NCBI RefSeq assembly: GCF_014873915.1
Contig: NZ_JADBEJ010000008.1
Span: 992,001 to 1,056,000 of the forward strand
Length of the DNA: 64,000 bases
Direction of reading: 5' to 3'
Source of the DNA: Amycolatopsis roodepoortensis
GTDB lineage: Bacteria; Actinomycetota; Actinomycetes; Mycobacteriales; Pseudonocardiaceae
Position numbers and translations under genes: made by a program. Below the pieces are notes generated by a model, which worked only from the letters and a program-made list of their open reading frames with translations, did not search any database and had not been told where the DNA came from. The stretch's first letter is position 1. Every line of letters begins with the position of its first letter. This document shows, in pieces, positions 7,384 to 15,641 of this stretch.

Positions 7384-8457
7384 ATGCTGATTTCCCAGCG
7401 ACCGGCTCTCGGCGAAGAGACGGTCAACGAGACCCGCTCCCGGTTCACCATCGAACCGCTGGAGCCCGGCTTCGGCTACACGCTCGGCAACTCGCTGCGG
7501 CGCACGCTGCTGTCGTCCATTCCGGGCGCGGCCGTGACGAGCATCCGCATCGACGGCGTGCTGCACGAGTTCACCACCGTTCCCGGGGTGAAGGAAGACG
7601 TCACCGACATCATCCTGAACCTCAAGGAGCTCGTGGTCTCCTCGGAAGAGGACGAGCCGGTCACCATGTACCTGCGCAAGCAGGGCCCTGGTGAGGTCAC
7701 CGCCGCCGACATCGTGCCCCCGGCCGGTGTCACCGTGCACAACCCGGATCTGCACATCGCGTCGCTGAACGGCAAGGGCAAGCTCGAGATCGAGCTTGTC
7801 GTCGAGCGCGGCCGCGGTTACGTTCCGGCCCTGCAGAACAAGCAGGCGGGCGCGGAGATCGGCCGGATCCCGGTCGACTCCATCTACTCCCCGGTGCTGA
7901 AGGTGACCTACAAGGTCGAGGCGACCCGTGTCGAGCAGCGCACCGACTTCGACAAGCTGATCCTGGACGTGGAGACGAAGCCGTCGATCACGCCGCGGGA
8001 CGCTGTCGCGTCGGCCGGTAAGACGCTGGTGGAGCTGTTCGGTCTCGCGCGCGAGCTGAACGTCGACGCCGAAGGCATCGAGATCGGCCCGTCGCCGCAG
8101 GAGGCGGACACCATCGCCGCCTACGCGATGCCGATCGAGGACCTGGACCTCACCGTCCGGTCGTACAACTGCCTCAAGCGCGAGGGCATCCACACCGTCG
8201 GCGAACTGGTCTCGCGCAGCGAGGCCGACCTGCTGGACATCCGCAACTTCGGTGCGAAGTCGATCGACGAGGTCAAGCTCAAGCTCGTCGGTCTCGGCCT
8301 CGCGCTGAAGGACAGCCCGCCCGGGTTCGACCCGACCGCGGCCGCGGCCAGCTACGACGGTGAAGGCTGGTCCGAGGGCGTCGACAGCATCACGGACGGA
8401 ATTTCGGACAACGGCCACGACGATGGCCAGGACTACGCAGAGACGGAGCAGCTGTAA
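7384..8457 (+). CDS. rpoA: RNA polymerase alpha subunit
   Basis: 357 residues. The N-terminal domain dimerises and scaffolds beta and beta-prime (FTIEPLEPGFGYTLGNSLRR, then LLSSIPGAAVTSIRIDGVLHEF). The C-terminal domain, about residues 250-320, binds UP elements and activators (SYNCLKREGIHTVGEL, LLDIRNFGAKSIDEV). An acidic tail, NGHDDGQDYAETEQL, ends it. ATG 7384 gives the conserved MLISQRP start, preceded by GGAAAGGAATTAGG; an in-frame start at 7288 is rejected as non-conserved. Confidence 0.98.
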   Translation: MLISQRPALGEETVNETRSRFTIEPLEPGFGYTLGNSLRRTLLSSIPGAAVTSIRIDGVLHEFTTVPGVKEDVTDIILNLKELVVSSEEDEPVTMYLRKQGPGEVTAADIVPPAGVTVHNPDLHIASLNGKGKLEIELVVERGRGYVPALQNKQAGAEIGRIPVDSIYSPVLKVTYKVEATRVEQRTDFDKLILDVETKPSITPRDAVASAGKTLVELFGLARELNVDAEGIEIGPSPQEADTIAAYAMPIEDLDLTVRSYNCLKREGIHTVGELVSRSEADLLDIRNFGAKSIDEVKLKLVGLGLALKDSPPGFDPTAAAASYDGEGWSEGVDSITDGISDNGHDDGQDYAETEQL

Positions 8458-8468
8458 GGCCAGCTACG

Positions 8469-8498
8469 GCTCCCTCACACCAGTAGGGGTGGGGGAGC
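8469..8498 (+). promoter_or_regulatory. Hairpin between rpoA and rplQ
   Basis: Stem of 13 positions with one mismatch and one G-T pair (GCTCCCTCACACC / GGGGTGGGGGAGC) around an AGTA loop, in the 77-bp rpoA-rplQ gap. No T-run follows. It may tune the rpoA to rplQ expression ratio by partial termination or mRNA protection. Confidence 0.45.
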
Positions 8499-8534
8499 GA
8501 CGGCCTCCAGCTGTGAGCTGAACGAGGAGAACCG

Positions 8535-9098
8535 ATGCCCACCCCCACAAAGGGACCCCGTCTCGGCGGGTCGCCCGCGCACGAACGGCTGATCCTGGCC
8601 AACCTGGCCACCCAGCTGTTCGAGCACGGCAAGATCACGACGACCGAGGCGAAGGCCCGGCGGGTGCGCCCGCTGGCCGAGAAGCTGATCACGAAGGCGA
8701 AGCGGGGCGACCTGCACAACCGTCGTCAGATCCAGCGTGTCGTGCGCGACAAGGACGTCGTGCACAAGCTGATCGCCGAGATCGGTCCGTTCTTCGCGGA
8801 GCGTCCGGGTGGCTACACCCGGATCACCAAGACGATGGCGCGTAAGGGCGACAACGCCCCCATGGCCGTCATCGAGCTGGTAGCCGAGAAGACCGTCACC
8901 GCCGAGGCCGAGGCCGCGCGCAAGACGAAGTTCGCGAAGGACGAGCCGAAGGCTGCCGCCCCGGCCGCCGAGGAGACCACCGACGCCCCTGAGGCTGCCG
9001 ACACGGCCGCCACCGAGGCTCCGGAGGCCACCGAGGCTCCCGCCGCCGACGAGGCCGCTGAGGCCCCCGCTGCGGACGCGGACAGCAAGAAGGACTGA
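8535..9098 (+). CDS. rplQ: 50S ribosomal protein L17, long Ala/Glu-rich tail
   Basis: 187 residues. The L17 core (about residues 1-118) begins MPTPTKGPRLGGSPAHER and carries TEAKARRVRPLAEKLIT and GGYTRITKT. It is followed by about 65 residues of low-complexity Ala/Glu/Pro/Asp, an acidic extension seen in many actinobacterial L17 proteins but absent from the 127-residue E. coli form. ATG start with GAGGAGAA upstream. The tail may be disordered at the exit-tunnel side. Confidence 0.97.
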   Translation: MPTPTKGPRLGGSPAHERLILANLATQLFEHGKITTTEAKARRVRPLAEKLITKAKRGDLHNRRQIQRVVRDKDVVHKLIAEIGPFFAERPGGYTRITKTMARKGDNAPMAVIELVAEKTVTAEAEAARKTKFAKDEPKAAAPAAEETTDAPEAADTAATEAPEATEAPAADEAAEAPAADADSKKD

Positions 9099-9102
9099 CG
9101 TC

Positions 9103-10005
9103 CTGACGGCACCGAACACCCCGGACGAGCCCGCCACTCCCACTGCGGAGGGCGGGCTCGTTCGTCTGCGTCTGGATGTCTCCTACGACGGCACCCATTT
9201 CTCCGGCTGGGCGCGGCAGCCCGGGCGGCGCACGGTGCAGGGAGTCCTCGAAGAGGCGCTCGCGAAGCAGCCTCCAGGAGCTTCGGTCCCGAAGTCCGTC
9301 GTCGTCGCCGGCCGCACCGATGCCGGTGTGCACGCGGCGGGCCAGGTGGTCCACGTCGACGTGTCGCCTTTAGCGGGCAAAACGCGATCCGGCCGTCTGG
9401 AACTGGACGAGCACGGCGTTCCTGACCTGGGGCGGATGCGTCACCGCTGGAATCGGTACCTGCCGGGCGACGTGCGGGTGCTGGATGCCCGCGTCGCGCC
9501 GCCTGGGTTCGACGCGCGGTTCTCTGCCGTGCGTCGTCACTACCTCTACCGCGTTTCGGACGCGCCATGGGGCGTGGATCCGTTGCGGCGTCACGACACT
9601 CTCGCCTGGGGCCGCCCGCTTTCGGTCGACGCGATGAACGAGGCGTCGGAGGCTCTCCTGGGCCTGCAGGACTTCGCGGCCTTCTGCAAGCAGCGCGAGG
9701 GCGGGACGACCATTCGCGAGCTACAGCGGCTTGTCTGGCGGCGGACCGGGCCGCACGCGGTCGAGGTCGCCGTCTCCGCCGACGCGTTCTGCCACTCGAT
9801 GGTGCGCAGTCTGGTGGGGGCACTGCTCTTGGTCGGGGACGGCCGCCGTCCGCTGGGCTGGCCCGGTGATGTTCTGGAGAGCCGGACGCGCGACAGCGCT
9901 GTGGCTCCCGCACACGGCCTGACGTTGATGGCGGTCGACTATCCGCCGGACGCCGAACTCGCCTCCCGCGCCGATCAAACGCGCGCCATGCGCAGTCCCT
10001 CCTGA
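9103..10005 (+). CDS. truA: tRNA pseudouridine(38-40) synthase TruA, probable CTG start
   Basis: Isomerises U38-U40 in the anticodon stem of tRNAs. The catalytic Asp lies in AGRTDAGVHA (Asp73 from the proposed start). The conserved N-terminal strand RLRLDVSYDGTHFSGWARQ is upstream of the first in-frame GTG (9235), so that start would delete part of the fold. There is no ATG, GTG or TTG between rplQ and that strand; CTG 9103, 8 bp after AAGAAGGA and 4 bp after the rplQ stop, is the best candidate (300 residues). A dispersed palindrome at 9366-9390 codes residues about 89-97 (SPLAGKTRS), with a T-to-A change that avoids a TAA stop. The 3' end overlaps the convergent gene by 31 bp. Confidence 0.93.
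   Translation: MTAPNTPDEPATPTAEGGLVRLRLDVSYDGTHFSGWARQPGRRTVQGVLEEALAKQPPGASVPKSVVVAGRTDAGVHAAGQVVHVDVSPLAGKTRSGRLELDEHGVPDLGRMRHRWNRYLPGDVRVLDARVAPPGFDARFSAVRRHYLYRVSDAPWGVDPLRRHDTLAWGRPLSVDAMNEASEALLGLQDFAAFCKQREGGTTIRELQRLVWRRTGPHAVEVAVSADAFCHSMVRSLVGALLLVGDGRRPLGWPGDVLESRTRDSAVAPAHGLTLMAVDYPPDAELASRADQTRAMRSPS
9366..9390. repeat. Dispersed palindrome inside truA (stop removed)
   Basis: GCCTTTAGCGGG then CAAAACGCGATCC. The family has CTAAACGCGATCC here; in the truA frame that would read GGC-TAA. The T-to-A change gives GGC-AAA. Confidence 0.8.
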
Positions 10006-10937
10006 CTCGGCCGCGGCGCGGTTAGCGGGCTAATCGCGCTCCGGCGGCGGGCCCGCCAGACGGACTCGACGATGCCTTTGAAGTCTTTCGCCAGGTCTTC
10101 CGCGGTGACGATGACGAATCGCCAGCCTTCGGCCTCCACACGTCTTCGGCGTTTGCGATCGTGGGCTTGTTGCTTCGGTGTGTTGTGCCAGCGGCCGTCG
10201 TATTCGACGGCGACCTTGAACTGCTCGTCCCCCAGGTCGAGGCGAGCGAGGAAATGACCGGTTCGGGCGGTGACCTCGAGCTGAGGCGTCGCCGTGATGC
10301 CGCCGGCGGCCAGCACGATGCGGAGCTCCGATTCCGGGGGCGACTCCGCGCGAGGGTCGGACAGTCGCAAAGCATGTCTGGCCAAGCGGATTCCCCTGTT
10401 GCGACGACCGTAGAACTCCCTGTTGAGACGTAGGTCGGTGAGTTTCTCGGCTCTCAAGAACTGGTCCAGATCCGGTACGCCGATGCGGAGCCGGCGCACC
10501 CAGCCGGATTTGCGAGGAGAAAGCCGGAGGAGCAGATCGAGCGCGGTTCGGCTTTTCCGCGCGATCCGAATACCGTTCCACGGCCTCGATTCCTCGGGTT
10601 TGACTTCGGTACGCCGAACCTTGATACCGACTATCGGGCCGAAGCGATTCTTCTCCGGGACGATCATCTCGACCGGATCGTGAGGTTTGGCCAGCTCGAC
10701 GCCCTGAACCGTCGCGGCCGATCGTCCGGTCAGCACCGCTTCGGGAGGCGCCAGCAACGCGGCTCCGCGGCAGCGCAATTCATGCGTGACCTCGACATCG
10801 GCGCGCGTGTAGACGTCCTGGAACAGCCGTCGGACGCTTGATCCGCGTAGCTGGCTGGCCGTGATGAGGCCTGCCTTGCGGGCTTCCGAACCGCGGAAGA
10901 CGTCGGGAAGATGAGATGTATCGAAGGGTTTGGTCAT
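9975..10937 (-). CDS. DUF559/Vsr-like endonuclease-domain protein
   Basis: 320-residue protein of a common actinobacterial type. The N-terminal half resembles AbiEi-like regulatory regions (KAGLITASQLRGSSVRRLF followed by a beta-rich part). The C-terminal PD-(D/E)XK-type fold has ESELRIVLAAGG, ARLDLGD (Asp234) and VAVEYDGRWHN (Glu245), then QAHDRKRRRRVEAEGWRF. DUF559 proteins are presumed nucleases of unknown target; a link to mobile-element defence or toxin function is only an inference. The last 20 or so residues are read through a dispersed palindrome (AISPLTAP) into the end of truA on the other strand. ATG start; single gene convergent with truA. Confidence 0.8.
   Translation of the reverse strand: MTKPFDTSHLPDVFRGSEARKAGLITASQLRGSSVRRLFQDVYTRADVEVTHELRCRGAALLAPPEAVLTGRSAATVQGVELAKPHDPVEMIVPEKNRFGPIVGIKVRRTEVKPEESRPWNGIRIARKSRTALDLLLRLSPRKSGWVRRLRIGVPDLDQFLRAEKLTDLRLNREFYGRRNRGIRLARHALRLSDPRAESPPESELRIVLAAGGITATPQLEVTARTGHFLARLDLGDEQFKVAVEYDGRWHNTPKQQAHDRKRRRRVEAEGWRFVIVTAEDLAKDFKGIVESVWRARRRSAISPLTAPRPSQEGLRMARV
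10017..10042. repeat. Dispersed palindrome at truA/endonuclease junction
   Basis: Lies just after the truA stop and within the C-terminal codons of the minus-strand endonuclease gene, in that gene's open frame (AISPLTA). Confidence 0.8.
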
Positions 10938-11066
10938 ATCGGCACAGTGATCGACAAGACCGACAACCTATGCCCGTGACTGCCAATTCGAGGGTGTTTA
11001 TCCACAACCCCCGGCCTATCCACAGCCGGCGCTATTGCCCCTTGACGGACAGGCTCCGCGACCCGG

Positions 11067-11092
11067 ATCGCGTTTAGCGGCCTAATCGCGAC
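11067..11092. repeat. Dispersed palindrome
   Basis: GATCGCGTTTAGCGG / CCTAATCGCGA copy between the endonuclease gene and the ESX locus. Confidence 0.85.
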
Positions 11093-11110
11093 GCGGGCAG
11101 GACGCAAAAC

Positions 11111-11142
11111 GGGGGCACCGTCCGAAAAGGACAGTGCCCCCG
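11111..11142 (-). terminator. Rho-independent-type terminator of the eccE unit
   Basis: Stem GGGGGCACCGTCC / GGACAGTGCCCCC with one mismatch and a GAAAA loop, about 40 bp after the stop of the minus-strand gene 11182-11904. Confidence 0.6.
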
Positions 11143-11144
11143 CA

Positions 11145-11170
11145 GAGCACGATTAGCCCGCTAAAGTCGA
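11145..11170. repeat. Dispersed palindrome
   Basis: CACGATTAGCC / GCTAAAGTCG copy between the terminator hairpin and the end of the ESX gene at 11182. Confidence 0.85.
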
Positions 11171-11181
11171 CGCGGGCGGGG

Positions 11182-11904
11182 TTAGTCGCCGCGGCGCACG
11201 GGGCCCAGGATCTGCTGCTCTTTCGCCGTGGTGACCAGGCGAAGAGGGCGCCAGAGGTTCCGGCCAAGGGCGACCACCTGGTCGTCCTTCAGCGTCGTGA
11301 GCTGCTTCATCATCTGGGGCGGGAGCCGCCAGATCCGGGCGGCCAGCTCGGCCTGTCCCGGCGGGAGTCGCTGCATCAGCACCAGGTCGGCGGCGTTCGC
11401 GGTCGCCCCGGCCTGCGGGTGCAGGTACGGCAGCACGTAGACCGTCGTCTGCCACGGCGACCGCGGCGGGAACAGATCCTGCGGCGTCGGGCCACCGTCG
11501 GTCACGACAAGCAGGGGCGCGTCCTCGGAGGGCCGCGGAAGGTCCACCGGCGACAGCCGCCGGATCTGCACCAGCGGCGAAGGCCTGCCGTTCGGCTGGG
11601 TCCCCGCGGCCTGGGGGAGCACCTGCCACGCGGCCGGACGTCCGGTCGCGACGACGACCCACGCGCCGACCGCCATCGCCCGCAGCGCTACCTGGCGAGC
11701 CAGGTAGAGGCCACCGACCAGCACGATCCGGGTCGGCGTCGAGCGCAGCGCCGAGATCGTCAGCGGTTCGCCCTTGAGCCCGGAGCCGAGAACGATGCCA
11801 CCGCGATCACCGGATGGGCTGATCGCGTCGAGCATCGCCGGGTCGACGGTGAATTCCGGGGCGACGCCGGCGCTCTGGCCGGCGTCGCGCATGCGGGTGC
11901 TCAT
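11182..11904 (-). CDS. Hypothetical ESX-locus protein coupled to eccE
   Basis: 240-residue soluble-looking protein with no family I recognise. It contains alternating strand/helix segments such as RIVLVGGLYLARQVALRAM, WVVVATGRPAAW and APLLVVTDGG. This could be a Rossmann-like or von Willebrand A-like fold, but no nucleotide-binding motif is evident. Its ATG overlaps the eccE stop by 4 bp (ATGA), so it is translated with EccE and likely works with the secretion machine. A terminator hairpin follows its stop. Confidence 0.75.
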   Translation of the reverse strand: MSTRMRDAGQSAGVAPEFTVDPAMLDAISPSGDRGGIVLGSGLKGEPLTISALRSTPTRIVLVGGLYLARQVALRAMAVGAWVVVATGRPAAWQVLPQAAGTQPNGRPSPLVQIRRLSPVDLPRPSEDAPLLVVTDGGPTPQDLFPPRSPWQTTVYVLPYLHPQAGATANAADLVLMQRLPPGQAELAARIWRLPPQMMKQLTTLKDDQVVALGRNLWRPLRLVTTAKEQQILGPVRRGD

Positions 11905-13484
11905 GCCGTGCCTCCGATCGGCAAAGTCGCGGAGAACCCGGAGATCTGCAGGCCGCGCAGCGGCGTCAGCGTCACACCCAGCCGGTCCGAGATGCCCTGC
12001 AGCCGTTGGTCGGCCGCGTCCAGTTCACGCGGGTTCCGCGCGCTCAGGCGCACGATTCCCCGCAGGCCGATCTTGCCCTCGTCCGCGGACGGCGAGATCG
12101 ACATCGCCACCGTCGCCGACAGCGCGCGGACACTGGTCAGCGCGTTCAGGCTGCCGCTGATCTTGCCCTTCGGCCAGCTGGTGATCGCGTAGCTCGCGTG
12201 GCCGATACCGGCGGCGGTGACGCCGGTCCAGCGTTCCTGCAGACCGACCTTCCCCTGCGAACCGGCGACCGCGGTCAGCTCGGCGGCCGAAATGCTGGAC
12301 CGCAGCAACTCGTCCGGGTCGAGCGGCCGGGTCGGTACACCCTGCGATTCCAAGGCGTTGCGCACTCGTGAGAGCGCGCCGATCAGGGCACGATGCGCAC
12401 CCACGACGCCGCCGCCGCGTTCGCGGATGGCGGCCGGGCACCGGCGCGGGTCGAGCCGGATGGCGACCCACGTCGTCCGCCGCGCCGCCGCGGGGAGCGG
12501 GCCGAGCACCTCCATGTAGGAGCTGAGGGCGGGCGAGTCCGACGGAAGCGCGGCGCTGCCCGGGTAGCAGTGCCAGATCATCTGGATCGAGTCGAGGACC
12601 ACACCGCGGTCTTCGAGGCACGGTGCGAGCGCGGACAGCGGCAGGCTCGGTGCGCCACCGGCTTGGGTGATCAGCGCGGGCGCGGGTTCGACGAGCAGGA
12701 CCGCGGTCCACGTCCCGTCGTTCCACGCGATGCCGACCTGCTGGCGTTCGTGGTCCACGCCGTGCGCGACGACAAGATCGGGAACGGCGAGGCGCAGCAG
12801 GTTCACGCGGGCGTCGTCGGGGCCGGTGACGGCGTCCTCTTCGGCGGCGAGCGACTCGAGGCTGCTCGGCGGAAGCGGATTCGCGACCCGATCGTGCGAA
12901 CGGAACGTGTACCGCATGGTGAGTCCAGCCCATTGGGTGAACCAACGGCCGCCCCAGCGCAGGAACGCGATGATGAGCGCGAACGCGAGCACGCCGATCG
13001 CGACGTACTTCAGCTTCATGTCGATCGCGAGCAGGACGAGACCGATCGCAAGCCCGAGCTCGAGCACGACCAGGTTCGCCACGGGCAGCGGACCGAGGTT
13101 GATCCCGCCGGTGCGGCGCCGCGCAGGCGCGTCGAACCGTGCCACCGGAGCGGGCGGGGGACCGGACTGCGGGCCGGGGCCGCCGGACGGGGGACCGCCA
13201 GGGCCGCCTGGCCCTCCAGGTCCACCGGGACCTCCCGGACCACCAGGCCCGCCGGGGCCCTTGGGCCCTCCGGGACCACCGGGGCCGCCAGGACCCTGCG
13301 GTCCGCCAGGCCCTCCAGGGCCGCCTGGGCCCCCGGGACCACGAGGAACACCGGGACCTCCCGGGCCTCCGGCCGGGCCGCCCGGACCACCCGGTCTGCC
13401 GGGCCTTGGCGGCGGTCCCGGCGGACGACCAGGAGGTTGCGGCCCCGGAGGGCCGGGCGGACGTGGAGGAGTGGTGACGGACAT
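11901..13484 (-). CDS. eccE: Type VII secretion protein EccE with collagen-like N-terminus
   Basis: 527 residues from ATG 13484, which has GAGGGGAAGA upstream; reading from 13574 adds 30 unlikely residues. Residues about 6-113 are Pro/Gly repeats (mostly GGP/GPG, collagen-like), presumably cytosolic. Then come two closely spaced transmembrane segments (about 134-153 and 159-176) and a soluble C-terminal domain with TMRYTFRSHDRV and VHGVDHERQQVGI-type strands, the layout of EccE, the peripheral subunit of the ESX membrane complex. M. tuberculosis ESX-4 lacks EccE, while several other actinobacterial ESX-4 loci have it. Transcribed divergently from eccB. Confidence 0.85.
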   Translation of the reverse strand: MSVTTPPRPPGPPGPQPPGRPPGPPPRPGRPGGPGGPAGGPGGPGVPRGPGGPGGPGGPGGPQGPGGPGGPGGPKGPGGPGGPGGPGGPGGPGGPGGPPSGGPGPQSGPPPAPVARFDAPARRRTGGINLGPLPVANLVVLELGLAIGLVLLAIDMKLKYVAIGVLAFALIIAFLRWGGRWFTQWAGLTMRYTFRSHDRVANPLPPSSLESLAAEEDAVTGPDDARVNLLRLAVPDLVVAHGVDHERQQVGIAWNDGTWTAVLLVEPAPALITQAGGAPSLPLSALAPCLEDRGVVLDSIQMIWHCYPGSAALPSDSPALSSYMEVLGPLPAAARRTTWVAIRLDPRRCPAAIRERGGGVVGAHRALIGALSRVRNALESQGVPTRPLDPDELLRSSISAAELTAVAGSQGKVGLQERWTGVTAAGIGHASYAITSWPKGKISGSLNALTSVRALSATVAMSISPSADEGKIGLRGIVRLSARNPRELDAADQRLQGISDRLGVTLTPLRGLQISGFSATLPIGGTA

Positions 13485-13640
13485 CCGCGCTTTCTCTTCC
13501 CCTCGTGCTTGCTGCGTACCCGGAAAGCCGGTCCCGAGGAACTTGACACTAGCTGGAGTTGGTAGAAACCCCACACCAGACGGTCCCCGTACGGCTATCC
13601 TGCGGAACCGTACCGCGACGGGGAGGACTGTAGGTCGAGA

Positions 13641-15254
13641 ATGCCATCAACACCGACTACTAAGTCTCAAGTTCAGGCTTATCAGTTCGTTCTGCGACGG
13701 ATGCAATCCGCGCTGGTCCGTCGCGACGCCGTCATGCTCCACGACCCGATGCGCACGCACACGCGGGCCACCATCGTGGGTGTCGTGCTGGCCGCGCTGG
13801 GCGTCCTGGTCTTCGTCATCTGGGGCCTGCTGAGCCCGAAGCCCGCCGTGCCGGAAGCGGGCAACATCGTCATCGGCGAACAGTCCGGAACGGTTTACGT
13901 CGTGGCCGGGAACCCGAAAAAACTGATCCCGACCTTCAACCTCGCCTCCGCGCGGCTGCTGATCATCGCGCAGTCGAAACAGGGGGCGCAGCAGGCGGGT
14001 GCCAAGCCTTCCGGGCCCACGCAGGCGTCCGAAGTGAAGAACCCCACAGTCGTCTCGGATGAACAGCTGAAGAACATCCCCCGCGGTCAGCTCATGGGTA
14101 TTCCGAACGGCCCGCAGCTGATGCCGACGGACACTCAGCGGGTCTCCCCGGACTGGGGTGTGTGCGACGAGGTCATGTACGACCCGTCCGTGCCTCAGCC
14201 GGACCTCACGAAGACGGAGACGACCGTCTACGCGGGCGTGAAGCAGCTCGGAAGCCGTGAGCTCGGCCAGAACGAAGCCTTGCTGGCCAAGGGCGCCAAC
14301 GGCCGCGAGTACCTGATCTACCGGCAGAAGCCGGACCCGAACGCCCGGAACGCGAACGCCGTCAAGGCCGAGATCCAGCCTGACGCCGACGCCGTCCGTT
14401 CCGCGCTGAAGCTGCCCAATCAGCCCCGCGGTATCTCGCAGGGCCTGCTGGACGCGATCCCCGAGGTTCCGGAGCTGAAGCTCCCGGACGTCCCGGGCAA
14501 GGGCGAGACCCCGGCCTACGAGATCGAAGGCATGAAGGTCGGTGACGTGTTCTCCACGGAGCAGGCCGAAGGGCGGAAGGACTTCCACCTCATCACGAGG
14601 GAAGGCATCCAGGCCATCTCGCCGGCCGTCGCGGACATCGTGAAGACCGGGAAGAACGACGGCAGCACCTCGGTCAGGTCCGTGCCGCTGGCCGCGATCC
14701 GCAACCTCACGCGGGTTTCCCAGGTCGTCGAGCTCGACGCGTACCCCCAGACCGTGCCGACGGTGCTCAACGCGACCCAGGGCTCCCGGGTCTCCTGCCT
14801 GAGCTGGTCCATCACCGGTGAAGGCGCTTCCCGGGACGCGCACACGGCCGTGTTCGTCGACGACAAGCTGCCGAAGGGCCGGAACGCCGACGGATCCGCG
14901 CCCGGCGTCAAGATCGGTACCCCCGGCCCGGTCGGCGCGCCGATCAACAGCTTCTACATGGAGCCCGGCTTCGCGGCGGTCGTCCAGTCGGCGACCGGCA
15001 AGGAGACCTTCGACAAGGGGCCGATCCAGCTGATCTCCGATCGCGGGATCCGGTACGGCGTCCCCGACGCCGTCACGGCGGATTCGATCGGGCTCAACAA
15101 GCGGGTTCCCGCGCCCGAATCCATCGTCAGGATCCTGCCCACCGGCGCTTCGCTGAACACGCAGGACGTGCTCCGGACGTTCGACACCGTGCCGATCGAC
15201 GACAGGGCCGGTTCAGTCGCCACGCAGTCGCAGCAGGCTCCGGCGGGTAACTGA
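13641..15254 (+). CDS. eccB: Type VII secretion protein EccB
   Basis: 537 residues. Short cytosolic N-terminus (KSQVQAYQFVLRRMQSALVRR), one transmembrane helix at about residues 44-66, then a large extracytoplasmic domain beginning PAVPEAGNIVIGEQSGTVYV. This is the architecture of EccB, which forms the periplasmic-side scaffold and ATPase-like rim of the ESX core complex. Conserved Cys pair region CDEVMYD and VSCLSWS. ATG start after GGGGAGGACTG. Divergent from eccE and followed by two substrate-type genes. Confidence 0.92.
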   Translation: MPSTPTTKSQVQAYQFVLRRMQSALVRRDAVMLHDPMRTHTRATIVGVVLAALGVLVFVIWGLLSPKPAVPEAGNIVIGEQSGTVYVVAGNPKKLIPTFNLASARLLIIAQSKQGAQQAGAKPSGPTQASEVKNPTVVSDEQLKNIPRGQLMGIPNGPQLMPTDTQRVSPDWGVCDEVMYDPSVPQPDLTKTETTVYAGVKQLGSRELGQNEALLAKGANGREYLIYRQKPDPNARNANAVKAEIQPDADAVRSALKLPNQPRGISQGLLDAIPEVPELKLPDVPGKGETPAYEIEGMKVGDVFSTEQAEGRKDFHLITREGIQAISPAVADIVKTGKNDGSTSVRSVPLAAIRNLTRVSQVVELDAYPQTVPTVLNATQGSRVSCLSWSITGEGASRDAHTAVFVDDKLPKGRNADGSAPGVKIGTPGPVGAPINSFYMEPGFAAVVQSATGKETFDKGPIQLISDRGIRYGVPDAVTADSIGLNKRVPAPESIVRILPTGASLNTQDVLRTFDTVPIDDRAGSVATQSQQAPAGN

Positions 15255-15321
15255 GCACGGGAACCCCTCGGACGGCGCGAGCGTCTCAACGCCCGAGCGG
15301 ATCGGGTGAGTGGAGGGTGCA

Positions 15322-15636
15322 GTGGCCGGCCTGAAGATCGACGGCGATGTCGTCGGCGACTATGCGAAACGGGTGGACGCGGCCGCCGGAGAGCTGGATC
15401 TGGCGGCCGCGGAGGTGACGGGTGAGGGCGTCACCGTCGAATCCCACGGCACGCTGGGCGAGGAATTGGGCCTCGGCGCGTCCTATGGGCGTGCGGCCGA
15501 GGCCATCCGGCGTCAGCTGGTGGAAGGCGCGGCCGCGCTGAGGTCGGCGTCCGAGGCCCTGCACACGGTGACCGCGCGGCACGCCGGGCACGACGACGAG
15601 GCCGCGCAGACGATCAAGCGCGCAGTGGAGCTCTGA
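15322..15636 (+). CDS. EspC/DUF2580-like type VII secretion-associated protein
   Basis: 104 residues from GTG 15322 (GGAGGG 4-5 bp upstream); GTG 15310 is an alternative. Two-helix, Ala-rich sequence with a central Gly-rich turn (GEELGLGASYGRAAEA), the pattern of EspC/WXG-like ESX substrates or chaperones. It is 5 bp from the next gene, a larger WXG-type protein, with which it probably pairs. Related pairings recur at 32367 and 38648. Confidence 0.7.
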   Translation: MAGLKIDGDVVGDYAKRVDAAAGELDLAAAEVTGEGVTVESHGTLGEELGLGASYGRAAEAIRRQLVEGAAALRSASEALHTVTARHAGHDDEAAQTIKRAVEL

Positions 15637-15641
15637 ACCGC

